DNA of 64,000 nt, from positions 186,001-250,000 of the forward strand of contig CBDDAC010000029.1 of the NCBI GenBank assembly GCA_965224765.1, written 5' to 3'. The DNA is from CAZDBA01 sp965224765. Its GTDB lineage: Bacteria; Planctomycetota; Planctomycetia; Pirellulales; Pirellulaceae. This document shows, piece after piece, positions 54,804 through 63,539 of this stretch (position 1 is its first letter; each line of letters begins with the position of its first letter). The translations under genes and the position numbers were made by a program. The notes beneath the pieces are model-generated. The model saw nothing but the letters and a program-made list of their open reading frames with translations. It did not search any database and was not told where the DNA came from.

Positions 54804-55241
54804 ATGGGACGAGCGTCAAATGAGAAGGAAGAATTCTGGAGTTTCGTGCTTTCAGAGCAATCGCAAAGTGGACAGAGTGTTCGAGAGTTCTGCCGCCAGG
54901 AAGGTGTTTCGGAGGCTTCGTTTTATCAGTGGCGAAAGAAGCTTGGTCGGCACTCGGAAGCAGTCAAGCAGGACTTTTTGCCAGTCAAAATTGTAGCGAC
55001 CTCGCCTTGCCAGCAGGTCGCTGACAACGCCCCAGTTTGCTTTCCTGCGTCAGGGAATCAGTCTGATTCAGCTCGATCAATCATATCCGAGCCAGCATGC
55101 GGCTTGCAGCAAACATCCGTTTTAGAGATCGCTGCTCCCGGCGGTTTTTCGATCAACGTGACGCAAGCTGCGACGCCGGACTTGATATTTCATACTCTTG
55201 TCGCCTTTGAACGGCTTGCGCGGGAACCCAAGCCATGCTGA
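54804..55241 (+). CDS. tnpA: IS66 accessory protein TnpA
   Basis: A 145-residue IS66 OrfA-type protein. The N-terminal helix-turn-helix is typical: FWSFVLSEQSQSGQSVREFC RQEGVSEASFYQWRKKL (space added). Its stop overlaps the tnpB start by 7 bases. It presumably aids binding of the transposase to the ends. Confidence 0.85.
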   Translation: MGRASNEKEEFWSFVLSEQSQSGQSVREFCRQEGVSEASFYQWRKKLGRHSEAVKQDFLPVKIVATSPCQQVADNAPVCFPASGNQSDSARSIISEPACGLQQTSVLEIAAPGGFSINVTQAATPDLIFHTLVAFERLAREPKPC

Positions 55242-55585
55242 ATCTCGCCAGCGGAACTCGAATTTATCTTGCTGCTGGCGCGACGGATATGCGTCGTGGG
55301 TTCAACGGTCTGCAAGGCCAAGTCACAAGCGTGCTGGAGCAGGATCCACTTTCGGGTCACCTGTTTCTGTTTGTCAATCGTCGCCGCGACAAACTAAAGA
55401 TCCTTTACTGGGACCAAGACGGTTTGGCGATTTGGTACAAGCGACTGGAGAGCGGGAGCTTTCAGATTCCCGGCTTCAAGCCCGACCAGACGCACGTCGA
55501 AATCAAAAGCGATGACTTGATGATGCTGCTTCGTGGCATTGACCTTTCGAGTAAACGTCGCAAACGGTACTCGCTGGAGAGTTAA
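55235..55585 (+). CDS. tnpB: IS66 accessory protein TnpB
   Basis: A 116-residue IS66 Orf2 (TnpB-like) protein with the diagnostic string LAAGATDMRRGFNGLQG, then LFLFVNRRRDKLKILYWDQD and GLAIWYKRLESGSFQIP. Length matches the family. Required for transposition of IS66 elements but not itself catalytic. Confidence 0.93.
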   Translation: MLNLASGTRIYLAAGATDMRRGFNGLQGQVTSVLEQDPLSGHLFLFVNRRRDKLKILYWDQDGLAIWYKRLESGSFQIPGFKPDQTHVEIKSDDLMMLLRGIDLSSKRRKRYSLES

Positions 55586-55625
55586 TCAAAACTCAATCGC
55601 GATCTCCATTTCAAATTCAAAACAT

Positions 55626-55662
55626 GCTTCGCCACCTGCCAAACTGGCGGAGCTTTTTTTTT
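55626..55662 (+). terminator. Intrinsic terminator-like hairpin between tnpB and tnpC
   Basis: Stem GCTTCGCCA (55626-55634) pairs with TGGCGGAGC (55645-55653, one G-U pair), loop 10 nt, followed by nine T (55654-55662). It would reduce readthrough from tnpAB into tnpC. Confidence 0.6.
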
Positions 55663-55726
55663 GCAAATGTTTTGGAAAGTTTGAATCTGCGTGAAACCTT
55701 TTTGAGTTTCGCAGGTTTATATTTTC

Positions 55727-57451
55727 ATGGACGCAACGGAACTGCAAAAAGAAAACGAACGGCTTAAGGGGCTGCTCGCGCAACAGCGAAAGAGCATTGA
55801 GCAACAACGTCAACAACACCGGGCCGAACTGAAGCAGTTCACTCAGACGATCGAAAGCAAACAGCAAGCCATTGCCCGGCTGGAACATCAAATCAAACTG
55901 CTGCTGCAAAAGGTTCGTGGCTCGCGTCAGGAACGTATCGACCCGGCTCAGCTGACTTTGTTTTCACTCGAAGACCTCGAGGCCTTGGCAGCGGAACTTG
56001 AAAAACACGCCGGCGATGAAGTCCTGCTTGAAACCGAGCCTTCCGGCAAAGGCAAACGTCGACGCGGTCGCAAAGGTAAACTCCCTGAGAATCTTCCTCG
56101 CGAGATCATTCGTTACGAACTTGACGATCAAGAGCGGGCTTGCCCCTGCTGCGGCAACGAGCGTCATGAAATCGGCGTTGAATCGAGCGAGCAGTTGGAG
56201 CTAATTCCGGCCAAGCTCAAAGTCATCCAGCATGATCGTGTGAAATACGCTTGCCGCAACTGCCAGAACGAGGGCGTCTCTGGGGAAGTGGCGATCACCG
56301 ACAAGCCGCCGCAGCCGATCGAAAAAGGCCTTCCCGCGGCGGGGTTATGTGCTTACACCGTGCTCTCGAAGTTCGGCGATCACACGCCGCTTTATCGCAC
56401 TGAAGATATCACATCGCGTTACGGCTACACGATTCGTCGGAGCAGTCAATGCGGTTGGCAAGCTCAGCTCGCCGATCTGGCGTTGGCGTTTGTGTTGCGG
56501 ATGAAGTTTCTGATTCTGCAGTCGAAAGTCATTCACACCGACGACACTTCGATCAAGCTGCTCGAAGGCGGCCCGGCTCAGACGGCGAAGTTCTGGCCGT
56601 ACCTTGGCGACTGCGACCATCCTTACATCGTGTTTGACTTTACGCGAAACCGAGAACGCGATGGGCCGGTGAAGTTTCTTGAAGGATTCAATGGCTTTCT
56701 GCAAGCCGATGCTTACAGCGGTTACGATTCGATTTACGCCGGCCACCAAGTCAATGAAGTTGCCTGCTGGGTTCACGCGCGCAGGTACTGGCATCAGGCC
56801 CGGGATAACGATGCGCTCCGGGCCAACCAGGCGTTGTCGTTTATCGCGAGGCTATCGCAAATCGAGAAACAGCTTCGCAAGTCTTACCCGGAAGAAAATC
56901 TGCAGGGGCATCGTGACTTTGCAGCGGTGGCTGCTGCGCGGCAGGAGCATTCGGTTCCGATTCTCGAAAGCTTCAAAGCGTGGCTCGATGCGGAAAAAGA
57001 TAACAAACGAATCTTGCCCAAGAGCCCGATTCGATCGGCGTTCACGTACACGCTCAATCAGTGGGATGCGTTGTGCCGTTACACAACGGAAGGCTTTCTG
57101 TCTTACAGCAATAATCTGGCCGAGCGGACGGTAAAGATTCCGGCGATCGGCCGAAAGAATTATCTGTTTGTTGCAAGTCACAATGGCGGTTGCCGGGCAG
57201 CGATTCATTATTCGCTCGTCAGCAGCACCAAGTCCAACGGTGTCGAACCGTACGCCTGGCTGAAAGAGCTTTTTACTCGCTTGCCTTATCATCGCGACGG
57301 CGACGCTTTCGCCCAAGCCGTCGCGGGTGAGCCAATCGTTTCAAACGAACTCGATTACCTCTTGCCCGACGTCTGGATCAAAACAAACCCACAACACAAG
57401 TGGACAATCGACGACATCCGAAGAAAAGAAAGAGAAGCAAAAGACGTGTAG
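55727..57451 (+). CDS. tnpC: IS66 transposase TnpC
   Basis: A 574-residue DDE transposase. It has an N-terminal coiled coil (ELQKENERLKGLLAQQRKSI), the zinc-ribbon motif CPCCG...CRNC, and a catalytic core: IHTDDTSIKLLE (first Asp), ADAYSGYDSIYA (second Asp) and YSNNLAERTVKIPAIGRKNY (Glu). FDFTRNRERDGPVKFLEGF is the usual family segment. All catalytic residues are present, so the element looks potentially active. It starts 141 bp after tnpB, across a terminator-like hairpin. Confidence 0.95.
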   Translation: MDATELQKENERLKGLLAQQRKSIEQQRQQHRAELKQFTQTIESKQQAIARLEHQIKLLLQKVRGSRQERIDPAQLTLFSLEDLEALAAELEKHAGDEVLLETEPSGKGKRRRGRKGKLPENLPREIIRYELDDQERACPCCGNERHEIGVESSEQLELIPAKLKVIQHDRVKYACRNCQNEGVSGEVAITDKPPQPIEKGLPAAGLCAYTVLSKFGDHTPLYRTEDITSRYGYTIRRSSQCGWQAQLADLALAFVLRMKFLILQSKVIHTDDTSIKLLEGGPAQTAKFWPYLGDCDHPYIVFDFTRNRERDGPVKFLEGFNGFLQADAYSGYDSIYAGHQVNEVACWVHARRYWHQARDNDALRANQALSFIARLSQIEKQLRKSYPEENLQGHRDFAAVAAARQEHSVPILESFKAWLDAEKDNKRILPKSPIRSAFTYTLNQWDALCRYTTEGFLSYSNNLAERTVKIPAIGRKNYLFVASHNGGCRAAIHYSLVSSTKSNGVEPYAWLKELFTRLPYHRDGDAFAQAVAGEPIVSNELDYLLPDVWIKTNPQHKWTIDDIRRKEREAKDV

Positions 57452-57721
57452 TTCACCGAACGCTCACGCCCGGCATGAATCCGCTCAAGTGCAAACGTCT
57501 GCGGTTAACCGTATTTCAATCTTTGAGCTGGCTGCCAACGCGGCACAGTCCTGTTCTATCTGATTTCGCGTTAAACCGTGGGGGCTGCGATAGATAAGTG
57601 GACTTGAGAGGACCCTGAGGAACCGCTTTGAGTTTGGGGTTTGGTAGTGGGAATCACATGGTTATATTGGCTCGATTCGAAATTTGCCCAGTCCAAATTC
57701 CATCACAATTCAACCGTCTAC

Positions 57722-58201
57722 ATGAAGTATACGTTCACTTTGGCCCTCGCACTGATTTCCAGTTGGCTGCTTTGGTCAGGAATCTTTGAACCTTTTCTCA
57801 TCGGACTCGGTGTCATTTCTTGCATCGTTTGCATGTGGATTGTCACGCGCATGCACATTGTCGACGAAGAGGGTGCACCTGCCCAACTTGGGCTTCGCCC
57901 CTTTACGACCTATGCACCATGGTTGGCCATGGAAATTGTAAAATCGAACATAGAAGTGACCAAAATCATTCTTGCTCCCGATCTCCCGATGCACCGTACG
58001 ATGATTGAGGTCGGCGCTCACCAAAATTCGGAGATTGGACGAGTCATCTTGGCCAATTCCATTACCTTGACTCCTGGAACGGTTGCCGTATCGATGGAGG
58101 GTGATCGAATTCTCGTCCATGCACTTTCGTTTGAAGGCGCTGAAGAAGATCTTTCCGGCGAAATGGGAAGACGAGTGCAGCGGCTGGAGGGCAAATCGTA
58201 A
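57722..58201 (+). CDS. mrpE: Mrp/Mnh-type antiporter subunit E
   Basis: A 159-residue membrane protein of the MrpE (MnhE/MbhA) family, first visible gene of the antiporter operon. It begins with two membrane helices (YTFTLALALISSWLLWSGIF and LIGLGVISCIVCMWIV), then the family segment WLAMEIVKSNIEVTKIIL, then a cytoplasmic domain with SITLTPGTVAVSMEGDRILV. I chose ATG 57722 (MKYTFT); the frame opens earlier without support. Its stop overlaps the mrpF start (TAATG). Confidence 0.9.
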   Translation: MKYTFTLALALISSWLLWSGIFEPFLIGLGVISCIVCMWIVTRMHIVDEEGAPAQLGLRPFTTYAPWLAMEIVKSNIEVTKIILAPDLPMHRTMIEVGAHQNSEIGRVILANSITLTPGTVAVSMEGDRILVHALSFEGAEEDLSGEMGRRVQRLEGKS

Positions 58202-58467
58202 TGTTCTACGTTGCTGCGACCTCAGTCTTGGTCACCATCGTTCTGGCGATGATTCGAGCGATGCTAGGCCCCACGGTTTTCGACCGAGTCCTGGCGTTGA
58301 ATATGATTGGTACGAAAACCGTTCTCCTGATCTGTGTGATCGGGTTCCTGACGGGGCGAACAGACTTTCTTGACCTTGCTTTGCTTTATAGCCTGATGAA
58401 TTTCATCGGTATGGTTGCATTCCTGCGTTTCTCTGAGTTCGGTTCGTTCGGACAGAAGGAGACATAA
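58201..58467 (+). CDS. mrpF: Mrp/Mnh-type antiporter subunit F
   Basis: An 88-residue protein with three membrane helices of the MrpF/MnhF (MbhB) family (MIRAMLGPTVFDRVLALNMI, GTKTVLLICVIGFLTGRTDF, LDLALLYSLMNFIGMVAFLR). It overlaps its neighbours at both ends (TAATG), so the operon is tightly coupled. Expected partner of E and G in the cation/proton antiporter complex. Confidence 0.92.
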   Translation: MFYVAATSVLVTIVLAMIRAMLGPTVFDRVLALNMIGTKTVLLICVIGFLTGRTDFLDLALLYSLMNFIGMVAFLRFSEFGSFGQKET

Positions 58468-58784
58468 TGGGACTTGCCTTAGATATTGTCAGTTGGATCT
58501 TTTTGATCCTTGGCTCATTTTTTTCCATTGTAGGTGGAATTGGGATCGTTCGATTGCCCGAGTTTTTTTCGCGTTTACATGGGGGTGGCATCACCGACAC
58601 TTTGGGAGCTGGCTTGATCGTTATCGGTCTTATCTTTCAAGCTACGGGCCCATTAGTCGCAGTCAAACTCATGATGATTTTGTTTTTCCTGGTCATGACC
58701 AGTCCAGCCTCTTGCCATGCGTTGGCCAAGTCAGCGCTATCGCAAGGCTTGAAACCTGTTCTCGACGACACGAAGAAGAATTGA
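58467..58784 (+). CDS. mrpG: Mrp/Mnh-type antiporter subunit G
   Basis: A 105-residue MrpG/MnhG (MbhC) family protein. Three helices: LDIVSWIFLILGSFFSIVGG, then the family segment RLPEFFSRLHGGGITDTLGA, then LMMILFFLVMTSPASCHALA. Start overlaps the mrpF stop. Small accessory subunit of the antiporter. Confidence 0.93.
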   Translation: MGLALDIVSWIFLILGSFFSIVGGIGIVRLPEFFSRLHGGGITDTLGAGLIVIGLIFQATGPLVAVKLMMILFFLVMTSPASCHALAKSALSQGLKPVLDDTKKN

Positions 58785-58794
58785 GGCTGCCTTC

Positions 58795-59355
58795 ATGATG
58801 GACCTGATTGTCATTCCGATTCTCGCATTGCTGGCGTTGACTGCGGTTACCGTTGCACGAATTCGCAACCTGTGGGCTGCCGTCATGTTCACCGGCATTT
58901 ACAGTTTCTTAAGTGCTGGATGGATGTTGATTCTGGATGCACCAGACGTTGCATTTACTGAGGCGGCGGTCGGTGCGGGGATTTCAACGGTATTGCTGCT
59001 CAGCACTCTCGCACTAACGGGCCGTAAAGAAAGGCCCAGTCGTAAATCACCGATCATCGGCCTGTTTGTCGTTACGGTCACAGGTGCTGCGTTAATTTAT
59101 GGCACCCTGGACATGCCTCACTACGGTGACGCAAACGCGCCAGCACAAAAGTATCCGCAACCCTCGTTTGTCGAAAAGTCACAACCCGATATGGGGCACG
59201 GCGGAATGCCCAACGTGGTGACTGTGGTCCTGGCCAGCTATCGAGGCTATGACACACTCGGCGAAACTGCCGTTATTTTTACAGCGGGAATTGCTGTACT
59301 TTTGATTCTGCGAAAACCAGAAGATGATGACGAAGAAAAGGAGACGGTCGCATGA
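58795..59355 (+). CDS. MrpA C-terminal-like subunit (MbhD+MbhE type, DUF4040)
   Basis: A 186-residue protein equal to the C-terminal part of MrpA, here a separate gene as in Mbh/Mbs complexes. The first half is DUF4040/MbhD (IRNLWAAVMFTGIYSFLSAG, WMLILDAPDVAFTEAAVGAG, ISTVLLLSTLALTGR), the second MbhE-like (NVVTVVLASYRGYDTLGETA, VIFTAGIAVLLILRK). The conserved acidic DAPDVAFTEAAVG is intact. Its stop overlaps mrpB (ATGA). Confidence 0.88.
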   Translation: MMDLIVIPILALLALTAVTVARIRNLWAAVMFTGIYSFLSAGWMLILDAPDVAFTEAAVGAGISTVLLLSTLALTGRKERPSRKSPIIGLFVVTVTGAALIYGTLDMPHYGDANAPAQKYPQPSFVEKSQPDMGHGGMPNVVTVVLASYRGYDTLGETAVIFTAGIAVLLILRKPEDDDEEKETVA

Positions 59356-59795
59356 TTTCGTTTCCGATTATTCGAGTCGTCTCCAAATTACTGATCCCCT
59401 ATATTCTGCTGTTCGCATTTTATGTCCAGTTTCATGGAGACTTTGGTCCTGGCGGTGGATTTCAGGCGGGTGTCATTTTTGCTTCAGCATTGATTTTATT
59501 TGGTCTGGTATTTGGCATCGCCGAAGTCAAACGAGTGGCTCCGCCGATCGCCATCGAAAAATTGATCGCGTTGGGCCTGCTCATCTATGCAGGAACCGGC
59601 GTAGCCACGATGTTGTTGGGGGGAAATTTTCTGGACTACGATGTCTTGAAACACGGATTTTTGACCGAACAACACATTTTGCCCGAGGGGCAGCATTTGG
59701 GAATCTTTGTTGTCGAATTGGGCGTGGGAATAACGGTATCGGCAGTGATGACGATGATCTTTTACGCCTTCACCAGTCGAGAGCCCGCCAAATGA
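59352..59795 (+). CDS. mrpB: Mrp/Mnh-type antiporter subunit B
   Basis: A 147-residue MrpB/MnhB protein with four membrane helices. Family signature: FHGDFGPGGGFQAGVIFASA, after LIPYILLFAFYVQ. Also LAVELGVGITVSAV-like ending (FVVELGVGITVSAVMTMIFY). Length is normal. Overlaps its neighbours by four bases at each end. Confidence 0.93.
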   Translation: MISFPIIRVVSKLLIPYILLFAFYVQFHGDFGPGGGFQAGVIFASALILFGLVFGIAEVKRVAPPIAIEKLIALGLLIYAGTGVATMLLGGNFLDYDVLKHGFLTEQHILPEGQHLGIFVVELGVGITVSAVMTMIFYAFTSREPAK

Positions 59796-60283
59796 ATACT
59801 GAATTGATTCTCGGGCTCTACAACTACTGGATCGTGATCTTTTTGATGATGACCGGTTTTTACATCGTCATCGCCAGTGAAAACCTGATCAAGACGATCA
59901 TTGGGCTGAACATTTTTCAGACTTCCGTGTTTTTGCTCTATATCACCATGGGAAAAGTCAAAAACGGAACCGCCCCGATTCTTACCCGTGAAGAAGCAGA
60001 ACACCTGAGTCATGGGCATCATCCTGAACACGCTGAGGAGCACGCTCACGCCGTAGGTGAAGTCGCCCACGGCACTTCAGAAGTTCATCATGACGTGGCG
60101 GAACACGCCGAGCAAATCGCCGAAAAACTTTACTCCAATCCAATCCCCAGCGTATTGATGCTGACTGCGATTGTCGTTGGCATCGCAACCACTGCGCTTG
60201 CGTTGGCGTTGATTGTTCGCATTCGAGAAGACTACGGGACAATCGAAGAAGACGAAATTCTGGAGATTGACCGACGATCGTGA
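59792..60283 (+). CDS. mrpC: Mrp/Mnh-type antiporter subunit C with His-rich insert
   Basis: A 163-residue MrpC/NuoK-like protein. Helices 1-2 (YWIVIFLMMTGFYIVIASEN, LIKTIIGLNIFQTSVFLLYI) and the last helix (PSVLMLTAIVVGIATTALAL) are standard. Between them is a ~50-residue hydrophilic insert rich in His and Glu (LSHGHHPEHAEEHAHAVGEV), absent from typical MrpC (about 110-130 residues). The insert could bind metal. I chose ATG 59792, which overlaps the mrpB stop; the frame extends upstream through mrpB. Confidence 0.9.
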   Translation: MNTELILGLYNYWIVIFLMMTGFYIVIASENLIKTIIGLNIFQTSVFLLYITMGKVKNGTAPILTREEAEHLSHGHHPEHAEEHAHAVGEVAHGTSEVHHDVAEHAEQIAEKLYSNPIPSVLMLTAIVVGIATTALALALIVRIREDYGTIEEDEILEIDRRS

Positions 60284-61764
60284 TCGAAAAACAACTTCCC
60301 ATCCTGCTTGTCGCAATCCCTTTGGTTGCGGCTCCCCTTTGCGTTCTGATTAAGAACCGCAAGCTCGCCTACTCGCTTTCATTGCTCGCGTGCTGGATCA
60401 CTTTTGCCATTTCACTTGCACTGCTTTTGCAAGTTCAAGCGACAGGGGTCATTCACTACAATCTGGGTGGATGGGAACCGCCTTACGGCATCGAATATGT
60501 CGTTGATCACTTAAGCGCATTTGTCATGCTATTTGTGTCCTTCTTTGGCGCAATTGTCATGACCTATGCCCCGACCAGTATCCAAAAAGAAATCCCGCGT
60601 TCAAAACACTATTTGTTTCATGCCACTTACCTTCTGTGCATGACAGGGCTCCTGGGCATCTGCATCACGGGGGACTTGTTCAACGTCTTCGTCTTCCTGG
60701 AAGTTTCGTCCCTTTCTTCCTATGCGTTAATTAGTCTGGGCAAATCACGGCGAGCCCCATTGGCAGCGTTTCATTATCTGATCATGGGCACCATTGGTGC
60801 GACCTTTATCTTGATCGGAATCGGGCTGCTTTATCAAATGACCGGCACGCTCAACATGGCCGATATTGCAGATCAACTTGAGCGTGCCGAAGGGCCTCGG
60901 ACGTTGCAAGTCGCCTTTGCGTTCATGACCATCGGACTTTGTATCAAGATGGCGGTCTTTCCTTTGCACACATGGCTTCCCAATGCATACACCTATGCCC
61001 CTTCGGTGGTCACCGTTTTTGTTGCAGCGACGGCGACTAAGGTCTCGGTTTATGCGTTGATTCGATTGGTCTATGTGATTTACACGCCCGAATTTGCCTT
61101 TGAAGCCATGTCGATGGGTACTGCCATTGCATGTCTTTCATTGGTTGGGATCATCGTGGCTTCGACTGCTGCGATCTATCAACAAAACATCAAACGCCTA
61201 TTGGCTTTCTCCAGCATCGCGCAAATCGGTTACATGTTGCTGGGAATTGGCATGGGCAGCGAAAACGGATTGGCAGCCGGAATCGTACATATGTTCAACC
61301 ATGCGTTAATCAAAGGTGGCCTGTTTATGGTGATGGGTTGCTTTATGTTGCGACTGGGATCCGTTCAATTGAAGGACATGCGAGGCGCCGGGCGTACCAT
61401 GCCCTGGACCTCCTTTGGATGGGTACTGGGAGGGCTGGGCTTGATCGGCGTTCCCATGACCTGTGGATTTATTAGCAAATGGATGTTGTTGACCGCAGCA
61501 CTCGAATCGGATCAGTGGCCCGTTGCTGTATTGATGCTGGCCAGTTCGCTGCTGGCTGTCGTATACGTTTGGCGAGTTGTTGAAACACTCTACTTCTCCG
61601 AAACGATTTCTGAGAAAGCAGCAAAAGCTAAAGAAGCACCGCTATCGATGCTGATCCCCATGTACGTGGTCATTTTCGCCACGATTGTGTTTGGCGTATG
61701 GACCGACTACTCCGCCTACTTCGCCAAACTCGCTGCCGCGACATTGATGGGGGGCTCGCTATGA
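60280..61764 (+). CDS. mrpD: Mrp/Mnh-type antiporter subunit D
   Basis: A 494-residue polytopic proton-pumping subunit of the NuoM/NuoN/MrpD family. It has FNVFVFLEVSSLSSYALISL (helix with the key Glu), MAVFPLHTWLPNAYTYAPSV (conserved Lys/His region), KRLLAFSSIAQIGYMLLGIG and HMFNHALIKGGLFMVMG. GTG start at 60280 shares GTGA with the mrpC stop. Its stop overlaps the next gene. Confidence 0.93.
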   Translation: MIEKQLPILLVAIPLVAAPLCVLIKNRKLAYSLSLLACWITFAISLALLLQVQATGVIHYNLGGWEPPYGIEYVVDHLSAFVMLFVSFFGAIVMTYAPTSIQKEIPRSKHYLFHATYLLCMTGLLGICITGDLFNVFVFLEVSSLSSYALISLGKSRRAPLAAFHYLIMGTIGATFILIGIGLLYQMTGTLNMADIADQLERAEGPRTLQVAFAFMTIGLCIKMAVFPLHTWLPNAYTYAPSVVTVFVAATATKVSVYALIRLVYVIYTPEFAFEAMSMGTAIACLSLVGIIVASTAAIYQQNIKRLLAFSSIAQIGYMLLGIGMGSENGLAAGIVHMFNHALIKGGLFMVMGCFMLRLGSVQLKDMRGAGRTMPWTSFGWVLGGLGLIGVPMTCGFISKWMLLTAALESDQWPVAVLMLASSLLAVVYVWRVVETLYFSETISEKAAKAKEAPLSMLIPMYVVIFATIVFGVWTDYSAYFAKLAAATLMGGSL

Positions 61765-63239
61765 CCTCCGAACTATTGATTCAAATTTCGCTTGGGTTGC
61801 CACTGGTTGCTGTCGCACTGATTTATCTTTTTGACAAGGCTCCCAACATTCGCGAAGCCTGTACCATTTTGGTATCGATCGCCCTGTTCGTGGTAACGAT
61901 CATGTTGGCGATACGCGTGGATGCCGGCGAAGCTCCTACTTGGGCGCTTGGCGAAATGATGCCTGGGTTTATGATTGAATTCAAGATCGAACGGCTGGGG
62001 ATGCTGTTTGCGTTGGTGGCCTCCGGACTTTGGATTCTGACCACGCTTTACGCAATCGGATACATGCGTGGCCATCACGAAAAGAACCAAACACGCTTTT
62101 TCGCCTGTTTTGCGATCGCCATTTTTGCGGCCATTGCCGCTGCCTACTCGGCGAATTTGTTCACCCTGTTCGTGGCCTATGAAGTCATGACCATTTCGAC
62201 CTATCCGCTCGTCACTCATCATGGCGACGAAAAAGCCAAGCGCGGTGGGCGAGTTTACCTGGGCATTCTGCTTTCTACGTCGGTTGCTTTTTTCATGCTG
62301 GCGATCGCGTGGACCTGGAATCTGGCCGGAACGCTGGACTTTACCCAAGGCGGTATCCTGCGAGAGGCCTTTGAAGAAAAAAGAGTCGACGCCACTCAGT
62401 TATCCATTTTGCTGGGCCTTTTCGCGTTCGGCATTGGCAAGGCCGCTTTGATGCCTTTTCACCGTTGGCTTCCCGCCGCGATGGTTGCGCCGACTCCGGT
62501 CAGCGCGCTACTGCACGCGGTTGCCGTCGTAAAAGTCGGTGTATTTTCCGTATTGAAAGTCTCCATCTACATTTTCGGCATTGAACTGATCGACGACACC
62601 AACATTGCTCAGTGGCTTTGCTATCTGGCCGGTGCTTCGATTCTCATCGCCTCGCTGGTCGCGATGACCAAAGACAACTTAAAAGCTCGACTGGCGTATT
62701 CAACGATCAGTCAGTTGGCCTATATCACTCTGGGTGCGGCGTTGGCCGTTCCGGCCAGTGCGATTGGCGGAGGCATGCACATCGCCACGCATGCCGTTGG
62801 AAAAATCACGTTGTTCTTTTGTGCTGGAGCCATCTATGTGGCGTCTCACAAAACGAATATCAGTGATATGCGAGGCCTTGGTCGCGCAATGCCGATCACC
62901 TTTTCAGCCTTCTTACTCGCTTCCATCAGCATTATTGGCCTGCCTCCAGGCGGAGGGGCCTGGAGCAAGTGGTTCCTGGCAATGGGTGCCGCGGAAGCCG
63001 GCTATTTCTTCCTGGTTGCGACGTTGATGATCAGTTCGTTACTCAATATCGCCTACTTGATTCCTATTCCCATTCGCGCCTTTATGGCTCCCGAAGACGG
63101 CAAGAAAATTGCCTTCAAAGAAGCACCGATGATGTGTGTCGTACCACTTTGCATTACAGCCATTGGCAGTGTCGCACTCTTTTTCTTTGTCAACTGGCTT
63201 TACGATTTCCTTGAACCAATCACCAGGGCGGCGGGGTAA
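61761..63239 (+). CDS. NuoL/MrpA N-terminal-like proton-translocating subunit
   Basis: A 492-residue second antiporter-like subunit. It resembles NuoL or the N-terminal part of MrpA: SANLFTLFVAYEVMTISTYP, KAALMPFHRWLPAAMVAPTP VSALLHAVAVVKVG (space added), ARLAYSTISQLAYITLGAAL, and IGLPPGGGAWSKWFLAMGA. The ATG at 61761 overlaps the mrpD stop (ATGA). The extra NuoL-like gene next to mrpD is a feature of Mrp-like modules of larger complexes. Confidence 0.88.
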   Translation: MTSELLIQISLGLPLVAVALIYLFDKAPNIREACTILVSIALFVVTIMLAIRVDAGEAPTWALGEMMPGFMIEFKIERLGMLFALVASGLWILTTLYAIGYMRGHHEKNQTRFFACFAIAIFAAIAAAYSANLFTLFVAYEVMTISTYPLVTHHGDEKAKRGGRVYLGILLSTSVAFFMLAIAWTWNLAGTLDFTQGGILREAFEEKRVDATQLSILLGLFAFGIGKAALMPFHRWLPAAMVAPTPVSALLHAVAVVKVGVFSVLKVSIYIFGIELIDDTNIAQWLCYLAGASILIASLVAMTKDNLKARLAYSTISQLAYITLGAALAVPASAIGGGMHIATHAVGKITLFFCAGAIYVASHKTNISDMRGLGRAMPITFSAFLLASISIIGLPPGGGAWSKWFLAMGAAEAGYFFLVATLMISSLLNIAYLIPIPIRAFMAPEDGKKIAFKEAPMMCVVPLCITAIGSVALFFFVNWLYDFLEPITRAAG

Positions 63240-63245
63240 ATCGAA

Positions 63246-63539
63246 ATGACTAAAAAACAGACAAACGAAGCTCATTCTACGGATCAACACGATCGAAGTT
63301 GGTTTGAACGCAACGTCAACTTGATCAGCATTGGCTTGATGATTGCCTGTGCCCTAACGGTGATTGCTCAATGGGTTTTTCCAATGTTTGATGAGCATCA
63401 CCCACCGCATTTCCCGAAGTACGAAAACTTCATTGGCTTTCAAGCTATTTTTGGGTTTGCGGCATTTGTCATTGTCGTCTTTCTCGGCAAAGGCTTGCGA
63501 CTAATCATCAAACGCAAGGAGGACTACTACGATGCCTGA
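63246..63539 (+). CDS. Small two-helix membrane protein in the antiporter operon
   Basis: A 97-residue protein not assigned to a family. Charged N-terminus (MTKKQTNEAHSTDQHDRSW), two membrane helices (LISIGLMIACALTVIAQWVF; IFGFAAFVIVVFLGKGLRLI) with a His-rich loop (FDEHHPPHFPKYE), basic C-terminus. Its 3' end overlaps the next gene by 8 bases. Probably an accessory subunit of the complex. Confidence 0.7.
   Translation: MTKKQTNEAHSTDQHDRSWFERNVNLISIGLMIACALTVIAQWVFPMFDEHHPPHFPKYENFIGFQAIFGFAAFVIVVFLGKGLRLIIKRKEDYYDA

Larger units (their letters stand above)
54729..57467 (+). mobile_element. IS66-family insertion sequence
   Basis: Three genes in IS66 order (tnpA, tnpB, tnpC). The ends share GTGAGCGTTCG (54729-54739) with its reverse complement at 57457-57467, the GTGAGCG-type IS66 terminus, with further scattered matches inward. 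I find no 8-bp target duplication beside these ends, so the exact borders or later changes remain open. Confidence 0.85.

Noticed and set aside
54721..57475. 8-bp target duplication for IS66
   Set aside because: GTTCACCC on the left and GCCCGGCA on the right do not match.
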